64,000 bases of DNA from Polynucleobacter meluiroseus (GCF_900205755.1 NZ_OANS01000003.1:62001-126000); one strand, 5' to 3'. Counted from the stretch's first letter, positions 1 through 10,458 are shown. A program made the numbers and translations. The notes: a model not told the origin generated them from the sequence alone.

Positions 1-318
1 GGAGTCAACTTCCCACTGATGACCACTTTGACTTATGGTTTTGGTGTGGCGCTTGCCGCATTCTCGGGTGTTCTTGCCGCGCCCATTATTCAAATTTCTC
101 CTTTGATGGGATCTAACCTCATCATTATTGTTTTTGCGGTAGTAGTAATCGGAGGTATGGGCTCAATTATGGGCTCGATTCTTACTGGGCTTGGCCTAGG
201 TTTGATTGAGGGACTTACAAAAGTTTTTTATCCACAAGCCTCTAATACCGTAGTGTTTGTAATCATGGTGATTGTTTTATTGTTTAGACCCGCTGGATTA
301 TTTGGGCGAGAAAAATGA
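1..318 (+). CDS. livH: Branched-chain amino acid ABC transporter permease, LivH-type (C-terminal part)
   Basis: The reading frame is open from base 1, so the gene begins upstream and only about the last 105 residues are seen. They are strongly hydrophobic with several membrane helices and the glycine-rich GGMGSIMGS segment typical of LivH permeases near the C-terminus. The family forms one half of the inner-membrane channel of HAAT-type importers. The stop codon overlaps the livM start by four bases (ATGA), so the pair is translationally coupled. The substrate cannot be read from the permease; amino acids, urea or short carboxylates are all possible for this family. Confidence 0.85.
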   Translation, partial: GVNFPLMTTLTYGFGVALAAFSGVLAAPIIQISPLMGSNLIIIVFAVVVIGGMGSIMGSILTGLGLGLIEGLTKVFYPQASNTVVFVIMVIVLLFRPAGLFGREK

Positions 319-1274
319 AGTTGTTAAAAAATCTCCTCCTCATCATTCTGATTGGCGCTGCGATTGTTGCGCCCTTATATGCTTATCCAATTTTTTTGAT
401 GAAGATTTTATGCTTCGCTTTATTTGCCGCAGCATTTAATTTGTTACTGGGCTATACCGGGCTTTTATCTTTTGGTCACGCTGCATTTTTTGGTGGTGCG
501 GGCTATTGTGTGGGCTATCTTATGCGTGATGCGGGCTTTGGCCCTGCTGGCGGCATTATTTGTGGGGTGTTGTTTGCTGCAACTTTGGGTGCTTTGGTAG
601 GGGGCTTAGCCATTCGTCGACAAGGTATTTATTTTTCAATGATTACTCTGGCCTTGGCGCAAATGTTTTATTTCATTTGCTTGCAAATTCCTTTATCAGG
701 TGGCGAGGATGGGTTTCAAGGAATTCCGAGGGGCGAACTCTTTGGCTTGCTAAATCTACAGAGCGATTTAAATTTGTACTATCTGGTTTTGTTGATTGTT
801 CTTGGCGGCTTCTTTTTCATCAACAGGGTTATTTCCTCTCCGTTCGGCCAAATTCTAAAAGCCATTAAGGAGAACGAGCCGCGGGCAATTTCTTTGGGTT
901 ACAAAGTTAATCTTTTTAAGTTTTTAGCTTTCGTGCTGTCTGCATCAATCGCTGGTTTGGCTGGGGGCACTCAAGCCATCGTATTTGGTTTTGAAACACT
1001 AAGCGATGTGCATTGGACCATGTCGGGCTTAGTCATTTTAATGACCTTGTTGGGTGGAGTCGGCACGATGTTGGGCCCTTTGGTGGGGGCTACGGTAATC
1101 GTATTACTCGAGCATAAGGTTGGTGAGCTTGGTAGTTATTTAACCCAACTCACCGGGGTTGCTTGGTTTAATTCTTTAGGTGAATCGGTAACGATTGTTA
1201 CTGGTTTCATATTTATTATTTGTGTCATGTCTTTCAGACGTGGCTTGGTCGGTGTCTTTATAAAAAAGAATTAG
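315..1274 (+). CDS. livM: Branched-chain amino acid ABC transporter permease, LivM-type
   Basis: 319 residues, normal for LivM. The protein is hydrophobic throughout, with the family hallmarks GYTGLLSFGHAAFFG near residue 50, the cytoplasmic coupling-loop sequence GQILKAIKENEPRA near 180-195 and LGGVGTMLGP near 245. It pairs with LivH as the second permease subunit. No ATPase or binding-protein gene follows: the next gene is on the opposite strand only three bases after the stop, so livF/livG and the binding protein must lie upstream of the window or elsewhere. Confidence 0.88.
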   Translation: MKLLKNLLLIILIGAAIVAPLYAYPIFLMKILCFALFAAAFNLLLGYTGLLSFGHAAFFGGAGYCVGYLMRDAGFGPAGGIICGVLFAATLGALVGGLAIRRQGIYFSMITLALAQMFYFICLQIPLSGGEDGFQGIPRGELFGLLNLQSDLNLYYLVLLIVLGGFFFINRVISSPFGQILKAIKENEPRAISLGYKVNLFKFLAFVLSASIAGLAGGTQAIVFGFETLSDVHWTMSGLVILMTLLGGVGTMLGPLVGATVIVLLEHKVGELGSYLTQLTGVAWFNSLGESVTIVTGFIFIICVMSFRRGLVGVFIKKN

Positions 1275-1277
1275 TCT

Positions 1278-2285
1278 TTATTGCATTGCGCAGGACCAAC
1301 CGAGATCTGCAAGCGCCCCTGCTTTTCGGCCATTTTCAATAGCATCACTAGCATTTGCATTGCCATCCAGAGCGCGCTTGCTTACCCCATGCAAAATAGC
1401 CGCGATGCGAAATAAGTTGTACGCCATTAAGAAGCGCCAATGCGCTCCTATTGACTGTCCAATGATTTTTTCATAAGCGGAGATATATTCCACTTCATTT
1501 GGAATGCCCAAGGCAGAAAAATCAAGCCCTTGAATGCCTCGCCACAAGCTAGGCGAAATTCTCCAGGCCATACATTGGTAAGCAAAATCTGCTAACGGGT
1601 TTCCCAGGGTCGAGAGCTCCCAATCTAACACCCCTATTACACGCAATTGCGTCGGATGAAATAGAAGGTTGTCCATGCGAAAGTCGCCATGAATTAAGGA
1701 AGTAATATCTTCGTTGGGGATGTGCTCTGGTAACCAGGTCATTAACCGATTTAGTGATTCAGGTATAGGAATGTTTGCCTCGCGCACCTGTCGTGACCAT
1801 CGATTAATTTGCCTAAAAAAATAATTACCTGGCTTACCAAAATCTTCCAGCCCCAGCGAGACATAATCCAATTTATGGATTGAAGCGATGGTGCGATTCA
1901 TTTCGGCATAGATAATCGCGCGCTCGTGGTTTTTTAATTGTGGCAATGACTGATCTACAAACACGCGCCCTTCAAGATATTCCATGATAAAAAAAGCGGT
2001 TCCAATAATATTTTCATCGGCGCAGTAGTGCAACATTTTGGGAACAGGAACATCGGTGGTGGCAAGTGCAGTCATCACTCGATACTCTCTATCAACGGCA
2101 TGTGCGGATGGCAAGAGCGCTCCCTCAGGTTTTTTCCTGAGCACAAATTGACCATCGCTACAGCTCAGTTTGAAGGTTGGATTGGATTGTCCGCCAGTTA
2201 GCGGGCTCAGCTCAATTGCGCCTTTAGTAAAACCAATGTAATTTAAATAATCCGTAAGGCGCACTTGAAAATGGGGTGTCATCAT
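1278..2285 (-). CDS. Aminoglycoside-phosphotransferase-family kinase (LvaA/ACAD10-11 kinase-like)
   Basis: 335 residues with the full kinase core: LTGGQSNPTF (residues 29-38) as nucleotide loop, the LRKKP lysine near 49-53, the catalytic HGDFRMDN (199-206) and the metal-binding DWE (221-223). Members of this subfamily phosphorylate small acyl-CoA or hydroxy compounds rather than antibiotics. In mammalian ACAD10/11 the domain is fused to an acyl-CoA dehydrogenase, and in Pseudomonas LvaA it phosphorylates 4-hydroxyvaleryl-CoA. Here it is the last gene of a minus-strand operon behind an SDR and an acyl-CoA dehydrogenase, which supports a role on a hydroxyacyl-CoA. The exact substrate is inferred. 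A second in-frame ATG lies at 2282. Confidence 0.8.
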   Translation of the reverse strand: MMTPHFQVRLTDYLNYIGFTKGAIELSPLTGGQSNPTFKLSCSDGQFVLRKKPEGALLPSAHAVDREYRVMTALATTDVPVPKMLHYCADENIIGTAFFIMEYLEGRVFVDQSLPQLKNHERAIIYAEMNRTIASIHKLDYVSLGLEDFGKPGNYFFRQINRWSRQVREANIPIPESLNRLMTWLPEHIPNEDITSLIHGDFRMDNLLFHPTQLRVIGVLDWELSTLGNPLADFAYQCMAWRISPSLWRGIQGLDFSALGIPNEVEYISAYEKIIGQSIGAHWRFLMAYNLFRIAAILHGVSKRALDGNANASDAIENGRKAGALADLGWSCAMQ

Positions 2286-2303
2286 GACGCCATCAATACT
2301 TAC

Positions 2304-3074
2304 TTAGAGACCACTAACAAGATGACCACCATCAACGGCGATGGTTGCGCCGGTCATTGCCTTGCTTGCATCTGAGGCCAAAAGTAATAGTGGGCCATTC
2401 AAATCATCTAGCTGATTAAATCGCCGCGTTGGGATGCGAGTCAACAATTTCAGCCCCGCTTCACTTTGTAAGAATTCTCTATTGAGATCGGTAACAACAT
2501 ATCCAGGCAGGAGCGCATTCACTCTAATTTGATGGCGCGCAAATTCTAATGCCATCACCTTCGTGCACTGAATCATTCCGGCTTTAGAAATAACATATGG
2601 GGCGGCCCCAGCAGTAACGCGCTCTCCTAAAATAGAGGCGATATTAATAATATTCCCCGCTACATCAGCAGCGATCATGCGCCTCGCAGCTTCGCTTGCC
2701 ACCAACCAAGAGCCCTTTAGGTTGGTGCTCATGACTTGATCCCAATCTTGTTCCGTTTGATCGAGTAATTTGCCCTGAGTGCTGATTCCTGCATTGTTAA
2801 TGATGATGTTCGGTGCTGACCATTCGGTCAACTCATCAAAGCAGCGCACAATATTCTTTTGTTGCGTGACATCTAATTGAAAGGCTTTTGCTTGTCCTCC
2901 AAGCTGAACGATTTCATCGACCACCATCCTCAGATCATCAATACGTCGCGATGCTATTGCTACCTTTGCTCCAGCTTGCGCTAATAGCAAGGCGCAGTGC
3001 TTACCAATGCCGCTAGAGGCGCCTGTAATGAAAGCGGTTTTATTATCTAAGCGAAAAAGTGATTCGAGCTGCAT
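2304..3074 (-). CDS. SDR-family NAD(P)-dependent oxidoreductase
   Basis: 256 residues, a classical short-chain dehydrogenase. Visible are the cofactor motif TGASSGIG (17-24), NNAG (93-96), catalytic Ser147 and the Tyr160-x3-Lys164 pair, and the PGYVVTDLN substrate-loop region near 215. Arg-rich residues after the second strand (ASRR, near 41-44) suggest NADP(H), an inference. Its start codon overlaps the stop of the upstream acyl-CoA dehydrogenase by one base, so the two are coupled. By analogy with LvaD it could interconvert a keto-acyl-CoA and a hydroxyacyl-CoA, but SDR substrates cannot be assigned from sequence alone. Confidence 0.82.
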   Translation of the reverse strand: MQLESLFRLDNKTAFITGASSGIGKHCALLLAQAGAKVAIASRRIDDLRMVVDEIVQLGGQAKAFQLDVTQQKNIVRCFDELTEWSAPNIIINNAGISTQGKLLDQTEQDWDQVMSTNLKGSWLVASEAARRMIAADVAGNIINIASILGERVTAGAAPYVISKAGMIQCTKVMALEFARHQIRVNALLPGYVVTDLNREFLQSEAGLKLLTRIPTRRFNQLDDLNGPLLLLASDASKAMTGATIAVDGGHLVSGL

Positions 3075-4243
3075 TATTTATTTTCTTTGCTGCCTAAAAT
3101 TTTTCGCGCCATGCTCCATCGATGTACTTCGCTGGGGCCGTCATAAATCCGAAAGCCACGCATATCTTGAAATATTTTCATGAGTTCTGTTTCACCGGTA
3201 ACGCCTTGGCCGCCTAAAATTTGTACACAACGGTCCACGACTCGCCATTCAGCTTCAGAGCAAACTACTTTAGCGCGACTAGATTCAAAGTTTCCACGTA
3301 CCCCTTGATCAAGTAGCCATGCCGTATGCCAAATGTGTAAGCGCGCGGTTTGTAGGTCCATGTCATTGTCTGCAAGCATGAAGCCAACGCCCTCATGTTC
3401 ACCAAGTTGCTTGCCAAAAGCTTGCCTTTGTTGAGCGTAAGCAATTGCTATGTCTTGAGCACGGCGTGCTTGCCCCAGCCAACGCATGCAATGGGTGAGG
3501 CGCGCTGGCGCGAGACGAATTTGAGCATATTTAAAGCCTTGACCGGGTTCGCCTAGTATTTGTTTGGCGGGTACTCGTAAGTCAGTAAATTGCAATACAG
3601 CGTGCCCACCTGTAAAGCAGTTATCCATTGCATCCATCTTGCGTACCAACTCTAAGCCAGGTGTATTCATGTCCACTAAAAACATGGTTGCTGAGCCATC
3701 TTCGAGCCGCGCCATAATGATGACGAAATCCGCACCCTCTGCGCCTGTAATAAACCACTTGGTACCATTAACTACATAGTCATCACCATCTCTTACCGCA
3801 GTCGTTAAGAGCATGGAGGGGTCTGAGCCAGCGCCCGGTGTGGGCTCTGTCATCGCAAAGCAGGAGCGAGTGCGCCCAGAAACCAATGGCTTTAGCCAAC
3901 GCTCTTTTTGTTCTTCAGTTGCAACGGCTTCAAGCAAGTGAATATTGCCTTCATCGGGGGCGTGGATATTCATGGCTGTTGGACCAAGACAAGAGTAGCC
4001 CGCCTCTTCAAAAACAATCGCCTTTTCGATATGGCTTAAACCGAGCCCCCCCATTTCAATTGAGGCGTGAGGGGTCAGAAGGCCTGCTTGCCGCGCTAAT
4101 GCTATTAACTCTTTGCGGAGCTCTTCTGAGGGGCCGTGTTTATCTTGGCGCGGGTCCCGCTCTAAAGGAATAATTTGCTCGCGTATAAACTTTTGGGTTC
4201 GTTCCCGCAGTTCTTCGGCTTTGGGTGATATAGAAAGATCCAT
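3074..4243 (-). CDS. Acyl-CoA dehydrogenase (ACAD10/11- or LvaC-like)
   Basis: 389 residues from the ATG at 4243. A longer reading from 4336 adds 31 residues that do not look like the family, whose normal N-terminus matches MDLSISPKAEELRERTQKF. The flavoprotein core is visible: CFAMTEPTPGAGSDPS, the KWFITGA strand, RQAFGKQLGEHEG and QILGGQGVTGE. The C-terminal RIYDGPSEVHRWSMARKIL has Asp where medium-chain enzymes carry the catalytic Glu, as in ACAD10/11-type enzymes. First gene of the operon with the SDR and the kinase. It likely forms an enoyl-CoA from a substituted acyl-CoA. The true start is uncertain because neither candidate has a clear ribosome-binding site. Confidence 0.83.
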   Translation of the reverse strand: MDLSISPKAEELRERTQKFIREQIIPLERDPRQDKHGPSEELRKELIALARQAGLLTPHASIEMGGLGLSHIEKAIVFEEAGYSCLGPTAMNIHAPDEGNIHLLEAVATEEQKERWLKPLVSGRTRSCFAMTEPTPGAGSDPSMLLTTAVRDGDDYVVNGTKWFITGAEGADFVIIMARLEDGSATMFLVDMNTPGLELVRKMDAMDNCFTGGHAVLQFTDLRVPAKQILGEPGQGFKYAQIRLAPARLTHCMRWLGQARRAQDIAIAYAQQRQAFGKQLGEHEGVGFMLADNDMDLQTARLHIWHTAWLLDQGVRGNFESSRAKVVCSEAEWRVVDRCVQILGGQGVTGETELMKIFQDMRGFRIYDGPSEVHRWSMARKILGSKENK

Positions 4244-4391
4244 ATGGCGATTGTAATAGTGATTAAACAACCTGGATTTGTGAAAATAAGCCCCATGCGG
4301 TGCAAACTTTAATATACTTTTTTTACAATTATCCAATTAAATCAAGTACTTACAAATATTGTGTTATTAAGTAAATAATTTAGAAAAACTT

Positions 4392-4407
4392 TGTTTCACG
4401 TGAAACC
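4392..4407. promoter_or_regulatory. parS centromere site upstream of mnmG
   Basis: The 16-base sequence matches the bacterial parS consensus TGTTTCACGTGAAACA at 15 positions; only the last base is C instead of A. The 14-base inner palindrome is perfect. parA and parB lie 3 kb downstream, and ParB would nucleate here. The site covers the probable -35 region of the mnmG promoter. Confidence 0.9.
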
Positions 4408-4423
4408 AACAAAATGCTATGAT
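4395..4423 (+). promoter_or_regulatory. Probable mnmG promoter with extended -10
   Basis: TTCACG (4395-4400), 17 bases, then TATGAT (4418-4423) preceded by TG at 4415-4416, an extended -10. The start codon lies 23 bases after the -10. The -35 lies inside parS, so ParB binding and transcription of the mnmG-rsmG-par-atp cluster should compete. Confidence 0.55.
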
Positions 4424-4446
4424 CATCGCCCTATCTAAGGCAAAAC

Positions 4447-6366
4447 ATGCGTTATTCAAAGAATTTTGATGTCATTGTGGTTGGCGGCGGGCACGCTGGG
4501 ACTGAGGCCGCCTTGGCAGCGGCCCGCATGGGTTGCGACACCCTACTAATTACACACAGCATCGAAAATTTAGGTGCCATGAGTTGCAACCCTTCTATTG
4601 GAGGTATTGGTAAGGGCCACTTAGTAAAAGAAATTGATGCGATGGGCGGCGCCATGGCAGCAGCAACTGATGAAGCTGGGATTCAGTTTCGTATTCTGAA
4701 TTCAAGCAAGGGCCCCGCAGTGAGGGCTACCCGCGCTCAAGGCGATCGAATTTTATATAAAGCTGCCATCCGCCGCCGTTTAGAGAACCAGGTAAACCTT
4801 AGCCTCTTTCAGGCCGCAGTAGATGATTTAATTGTGGTGGGTGACCAAGTTCAGGGGGTAGTAACCCAATTGGGCTTAGAGTTCATTGCCAAAAAGGTGG
4901 TTTTAACGGCCGGTACTTTTTTAGATGGAAAGATTCATGTCGGCCTAAACAACCATGCTGGTGGACGAGCTGGAGATCCGGCCGCTGCAACCCTTTCGTC
5001 TCGACTAAAAGAGCTGAAGCTTCCACAAGGAAGGCTTAAAACCGGCACCCCTCCACGAATTGATGGCCGCACAATCGACTTTTCCGTCATGCTCGAGCAG
5101 CCGGGCGATTTGGATCCCATTCCTGTCTTTTCTTATTTGGGCAGACCAGAGCAGCACCCTAAACAGGTCCCCTGCTGGATTTCACACACTAACGAACAAA
5201 CCCACGACATTATTCGGGGTGGTTTGGACCGTTCCCCAATGTATACAGGCGTTATTGAGGGGGTTGGTCCGCGCTATTGCCCATCAATTGAAGACAAAAT
5301 TCATCGTTTTGCTTCCAGAAATAGTCACCAAATCTTTTTGGAGCCGGAGGGATTAACAACAAACGAGTTTTATCCCAACGGAATTTCAACTAGCCTCCCC
5401 TTCGATGTGCAGCTAAATTTTGTTCGCAGCATCCGCGGCTTAGAGTCAGCGGTGATTGTGCGTCCAGGCTATGCAATTGAATACGACTTCTTTGATCCGC
5501 GGCACCTGAGACATAGCCTAGAAACGAAAGCAATTTCAGGTTTGTATTTTGCGGGTCAAATTAATGGCACAACAGGTTACGAAGAGGCTGCAGCCCAAGG
5601 CATGCTGGCCGGAATTAATGCTGGCCTATCCTCAAAAGGCAAAGATCCCTGGATTCCTAAGCGTAGCGAGTCCTACATCGGGGTTTTGGTCGATGATTTA
5701 ATTACGCTCGGCGTTCAAGAGCCCTATCGCATGTTTACCAGTCGAGCTGAGTATCGCCTGAGTCTGCGAGAAGATAACGCCGACCTGCGCCTAACCCCTA
5801 TTGGCCGAGAGCTTGGTTTGGTGAATGATGAGCGTTGGCGGGTTTTCTGCAGAAAGCAGGAGGCTGTTTCACGTGAAACATCCCGCTTGCAAGGGGTACG
5901 CATTGGCCCAAAACACGAGTCAGCAAAGGTGGTTTCTGAACTGCTGGGGCAGGACTTAACGCAAGAATGTACGTTGGCAGATATTCTCAGGCGCCCTGGC
6001 GTAAGTTACGAGGCAATGACTGGCTTGGCGAGCGGCAAATGGTCGCCTGGAATTTTGGACGAGGATCTCGGACTAGCTCAGCAGATTGCCGATCAGGTTG
6101 AAATATCCATTAAATATCAAGGATATATAGATCGACAATCAGCAGAGATTGCGCGTCAAGAGCATAACGAACACTTCCCTTTATCCGAATCGCTGGATTA
6201 CACGAAAGTGGTCGGCTTATCTAAAGAGGTGCAACAAAAACTCAATTTGTATAAACCTGAAACTCTTGGCCAAGCGGGCAGAATCTCTGGGGTCACTCCA
6301 GCCGCCCTCTCCCTCTTGCTAGTTCATCTAAAAAAAGGTTTGGGACGAGCCCAGGAGTTGGTGTGA
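4447..6366 (+). CDS. mnmG: tRNA uridine-5-carboxymethylaminomethyl modification enzyme MnmG (GidA)
   Basis: 639 residues, full length. FAD-binding [19 protein letters not shown] is at 11-29; the family signature [11 protein letters not shown] is near 273-283 and the second signature [16 protein letters not shown] near 370-385. With MnmE it installs the cmnm5 group on U34 of certain tRNAs. The gene heads a co-directional cluster with rsmG, parA, parB and the ATP synthase genes, the arrangement usual next to replication origins. A perfect parS site is embedded at codons 473-478. The rsmG start overlaps its stop (GTGTGA). Confidence 0.97.
   Translation: MRYSKNFDVIVVGGGHAGTEAALAAARMGCDTLLITHSIENLGAMSCNPSIGGIGKGHLVKEIDAMGGAMAAATDEAGIQFRILNSSKGPAVRATRAQGDRILYKAAIRRRLENQVNLSLFQAAVDDLIVVGDQVQGVVTQLGLEFIAKKVVLTAGTFLDGKIHVGLNNHAGGRAGDPAAATLSSRLKELKLPQGRLKTGTPPRIDGRTIDFSVMLEQPGDLDPIPVFSYLGRPEQHPKQVPCWISHTNEQTHDIIRGGLDRSPMYTGVIEGVGPRYCPSIEDKIHRFASRNSHQIFLEPEGLTTNEFYPNGISTSLPFDVQLNFVRSIRGLESAVIVRPGYAIEYDFFDPRHLRHSLETKAISGLYFAGQINGTTGYEEAAAQGMLAGINAGLSSKGKDPWIPKRSESYIGVLVDDLITLGVQEPYRMFTSRAEYRLSLREDNADLRLTPIGRELGLVNDERWRVFCRKQEAVSRETSRLQGVRIGPKHESAKVVSELLGQDLTQECTLADILRRPGVSYEAMTGLASGKWSPGILDEDLGLAQQIADQVEISIKYQGYIDRQSAEIARQEHNEHFPLSESLDYTKVVGLSKEVQQKLNLYKPETLGQAGRISGVTPAALSLLLVHLKKGLGRAQELV
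5865..5880. promoter_or_regulatory. parS centromere site inside mnmG
   Basis: An exact 16-base match to TGTTTCACGTGAAACA, perfectly palindromic, within mnmG codons 473-478, where it encodes AVSRET. With the upstream copy, the two sites lie 1.47 kb apart and within 3 kb of parAB. Intragenic parS sites near parAB are known in other bacteria. Confidence 0.93.
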
Positions 6367-7040
6367 CGCAGGGACTTTTGGCGCTAGGAATCCAAGAGCT
6401 TGGTCTCGACTTAAGCGCAGACAATATTGCCGACTTAGAGACTTTTATGCGGGAAATGAGTCGCTGGAATCGCGTACACAACTTAACTGCTATTGAAGGC
6501 GAGGATGACTCGATACGCTTGCATCTAATTGATTCTATTGCTGTTTTGCCAGTTATGAGAAAATATTTGAAGGCTTCCTCACCTGCTATCGCTGATCTTG
6601 GGTCCGGCGGCGGCTTACCCGCGATTCCAATTGCCTTGGTCGAGTCCGGCTGGAATTTAACCCTGATTGAGGCCATTCGAAAAAAGACGGCCTTCTTGCA
6701 GCATATCCGCGGGAAACTCGGATTAGGCAACACAGAGATTCTGAGCGAAAGAGTAGAGGCGGTAGCCATTCAACGACCGGCACAATTTGATGCGGTTATT
6801 TCGCGCGCATTTACCAATCTTGCACGCTTCTTAGAGCTTTCAATGCCCCTGCTGAAGCCGGATGGCTTGGTTTTTGCGATGAAAGCTAAACGCGCAGATG
6901 AGGAAATGCAAGCTGTAAATCCTAGAGATTGGCACTTAATTGCTGACGAGCCATTACATATTCCAAACCTCTCGGTTGAAAGACGCTTATTAGTACTTTC
7001 TCCCGTGAGAAAATCACCCCCTTTGATGCTGGATCAATAA
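6363..7040 (+). CDS. rsmG: 16S rRNA (guanine-N7) methyltransferase RsmG (GidB)
   Basis: 225 residues starting with GTG that overlaps the mnmG stop, so translation is coupled. The SAM-binding loop [17 protein letters not shown] is near residues 76-92, and the N-terminal [13 protein letters not shown] segment is typical of the family. It methylates G527 of 16S rRNA (E. coli numbering) in the decoding region; loss of the enzyme gives low-level streptomycin resistance in other bacteria. parA follows after seven bases. Confidence 0.95.
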   Translation: MTQGLLALGIQELGLDLSADNIADLETFMREMSRWNRVHNLTAIEGEDDSIRLHLIDSIAVLPVMRKYLKASSPAIADLGSGGGLPAIPIALVESGWNLTLIEAIRKKTAFLQHIRGKLGLGNTEILSERVEAVAIQRPAQFDAVISRAFTNLARFLELSMPLLKPDGLVFAMKAKRADEEMQAVNPRDWHLIADEPLHIPNLSVERRLLVLSPVRKSPPLMLDQ

Positions 7041-7047
7041 GACAACC

Positions 7048-7818
7048 ATGGCAAAAATATTCTGTATTGCAAATCAAAAGGGCGGTGTAGGCAAGACTAC
7101 AACCGCAGTAAATTTAGCCGCGGGTCTAGCGGGACATCATCAACGTGTTTTATTGGTGGACTTAGATCCTCAAGGCAATGCCACTATGGGTTCTGGCATT
7201 GAAAAAGCCGGCCTAGAGAATACTGTGTACCAAGTGCTTATCGGACTTGCATCGGTTAAAGAGTGTGCTCTGCCATGCGAAAGCTCTGGCTTCGACGTAC
7301 TGCCTGCTAATCGAGATTTGGCCGGCGCAGAAATTGAGTTGGTTGATTTCGACTCACGAGAACAGCGCTTAAGGGATGCGCTCTCTTCCGTTGCACAAGA
7401 CTACGATTTTATTTTGATTGACTGCCCACCCGCATTGTCACTATTGACCTTGAACGGCTTATGCGCTGCGAATGGTGTGATTGTGCCTATGCAGTGTGAA
7501 TACTTTGCTCTAGAGGGCTTGTCAGACTTGGTAAACACCATTAAACAGGTGCATGCCAATTTGAATCCAGAGCTGGTAATTATTGGTTTATTGCGGGTGA
7601 TGTTTGACGCGCGCATGACTTTACAGCAGCAAGTGTCAGATCAACTAATTGAACATTTTGGCGATAAGGTATTTAAGACGATTGTTCCGCGCAATGTTCG
7701 TTTAGCAGAGGCGCCCTCTTACGGCCTTCCAGGGGTTGCCTTTGACAGATCGTCTCGGGGCGCGAAAGCCTATCTTGATTTTGGCGCAGAAATGATTGAG
7801 CGCATTGAGCAAATGTAA
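7048..7818 (+). CDS. parA: Chromosome partitioning ATPase ParA (Soj)
   Basis: 256 residues. The deviant Walker A motif KGGVGKTT is at residues 11-18, [14 protein letters not shown] near 38-51 and the Walker B strand [16 protein letters not shown] near 121-136. The length and lack of an N-terminal DNA-binding domain fit chromosomal (type Ib-like, Soj) ParA. The ATP-bound dimer coats the nucleoid and moves ParB-parS complexes. parB follows 22 bases downstream, and two parS sites lie in the 3 kb upstream. Confidence 0.96.
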   Translation: MAKIFCIANQKGGVGKTTTAVNLAAGLAGHHQRVLLVDLDPQGNATMGSGIEKAGLENTVYQVLIGLASVKECALPCESSGFDVLPANRDLAGAEIELVDFDSREQRLRDALSSVAQDYDFILIDCPPALSLLTLNGLCAANGVIVPMQCEYFALEGLSDLVNTIKQVHANLNPELVIIGLLRVMFDARMTLQQQVSDQLIEHFGDKVFKTIVPRNVRLAEAPSYGLPGVAFDRSSRGAKAYLDFGAEMIERIEQM

Positions 7819-7840
7819 TTTTTAGGAAGACAAAAAAGAC

Positions 7841-8731
7841 ATGGTTGTAATTAAGAAAAAAGGCTTGGGTAGGGGGCTAGAGGCGTTGCTAGGTGATAAG
7901 GCGCTGAATGAAACGCCAAGCACGATTAACCAACTTCCCCTGACGGCACTTCAGGCGGGAAAATATCAGCCAAGACAAAAGATGGAGGCTGGAGCGTTAC
8001 AAGAGCTGGCAGAAAGTATCCGTGAACAAGGCGTAATGCAGCCACTATTGGTGCGATTGATTGGTCCTGGTCAATATGAAATCATTGCCGGAGAGAGGCG
8101 CTTTAGAGCCGCTGCCATTGCTGGCCTGAAAGAGGTGCCCGTATTGGTCACCGGTGCTGATGATCAAGCTGCTGCTGCTATGGCACTGGTGGAAAATATG
8201 CAGCGGGAGGACTTAAATCCTCTAGAGGAATCGCAGGGCTTGGCTAGATTGATTGAAGAGTTTGGCTTTACACATGAGCAAGCGGCGAAAGCAGTTGGGA
8301 AATCACGGAGTGCTATCAGCAATCTTCTGCGCTTAAGTCAGCTTGCCAAGGTGGTGCAGTCAATGCTTCTGGCTGGCGATATTGATATGGGCCATGCGCG
8401 CGCGCTGATCCCCTTACCGGGCGCAAGCCAGGTTGCTTTAGCCCAAAGGATTGCGGCACAAGGCCTTTCCGTTCGCGAGGCGGAAAAAATGGCAGCCGCA
8501 TATGCTTTAGCAGGCGGAACTATTGGCGGGAAAAAAACGCTAGGCGCAACGCAAGCCCTTCAAGCGAATAATGATCCTGATGTACGGCATTTAACACAGG
8601 AAATTGCGGATTTAATCGGACTTACTGCCGAATTTAAACTAAAGGGCAAGGGCGGAGAGTTGAGAATTCGGTTTAGTCGTTTTGATGAACTTGACTCTTT
8701 ATTAAAGAAATTAGGCATAGCGTCAAGTTAA
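7841..8731 (+). CDS. parB: Chromosome partitioning protein ParB (Spo0J)
   Basis: 296 residues. The N-terminal KKGLGRGLEALLGD is the conserved ParA-contacting segment. The CTP-binding/ParB-box region includes GERRFRAAAIAGL (near 86-98) and LVENMQREDLNPLEES (near 118-133), followed by the helix-turn-helix EQAAKAVGKSRSAISNLLRL that reads parS. The C-terminal part after the Ala-rich linker is the dimerisation domain. ParB clamps load at parS and spread. Partner sites are at 4392 and 5865. atpI starts only eight bases after the stop. Confidence 0.96.
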   Translation: MVVIKKKGLGRGLEALLGDKALNETPSTINQLPLTALQAGKYQPRQKMEAGALQELAESIREQGVMQPLLVRLIGPGQYEIIAGERRFRAAAIAGLKEVPVLVTGADDQAAAAMALVENMQREDLNPLEESQGLARLIEEFGFTHEQAAKAVGKSRSAISNLLRLSQLAKVVQSMLLAGDIDMGHARALIPLPGASQVALAQRIAAQGLSVREAEKMAAAYALAGGTIGGKKTLGATQALQANNDPDVRHLTQEIADLIGLTAEFKLKGKGGELRIRFSRFDELDSLLKKLGIASS

Positions 8732-8739
8732 GAAAAAGA

Positions 8740-9249
8740 ATGCCCAGCACCAAAACTATAATGAGTAAACACCCGCTTACACAGAGCAATCAATGGGATG
8801 AACCAGAAGAAGATTTTGTTAGGCCATTAAGCAAGGCGGAAATGGATGCTTTACGCCAAAAGGACCCTAAAAAATTTATGTCCATTAATGGTTGGGTGGT
8901 AGTTTCAAGTCAGATAGTACTTACCCTGATCATTGGAACACTTTGTTATTTTTTTGGTAATGCCACAGAAAGATCAATGTATACTTACTCTGCTTTTGTG
9001 GGTGGCTTGATTGGTTTTTTGCCTTCGGCGTTGTTTTTAGCGCGCTTAGAAGTGGCAAAAAGAAGTGCAATTTCTAGTCCCGGCGGATATTTAACGGCAG
9101 TAGTTTCTGGCGAGTTCTTAAAAATTCTTGCGACTGTCCTCTTGTTTATTGCCTTTGCCCTCAAGCAGCCTGATTTGAAATGGATACCATTGCTGGTTAC
9201 TTATTTTCTTACACTGAAATGTTATTTAGTCGTGTGGGTCTTGAGGTAA
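8740..9249 (+). CDS. atpI: ATP synthase protein I (AtpI)
   Basis: 169 residues, or 162 if translation begins at the in-frame ATG at 8761. About 50 hydrophilic N-terminal residues are followed by four predicted membrane helices (from near residues 50, 75, 115 and 140). Position directly before atpB and the hydrophobic profile identify it as the poorly conserved subunit I, an assembly helper for the c-ring and not part of the finished enzyme. The close spacing behind parB suggests transcriptional continuity from par into atp. Confidence 0.82.
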   Translation: MPSTKTIMSKHPLTQSNQWDEPEEDFVRPLSKAEMDALRQKDPKKFMSINGWVVVSSQIVLTLIIGTLCYFFGNATERSMYTYSAFVGGLIGFLPSALFLARLEVAKRSAISSPGGYLTAVVSGEFLKILATVLLFIAFALKQPDLKWIPLLVTYFLTLKCYLVVWVLR

Positions 9250-9263
9250 GCGGCAGTTAATAA

Positions 9264-10130
<867 letters not shown>

Positions 10131-10164
10131 TTTTTTTATTTTTTAACCTCACCCTCACTTTTAA

Positions 10165-10446
<282 letters not shown>

Positions 10447-10458
10447 TTGTTCTGGCGC

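Noticed and set aside
6293..6769. 158-codon minus-strand frame over rsmG
   Set aside because: It lies inside two well-supported genes and has no domain or ribosome-binding site.
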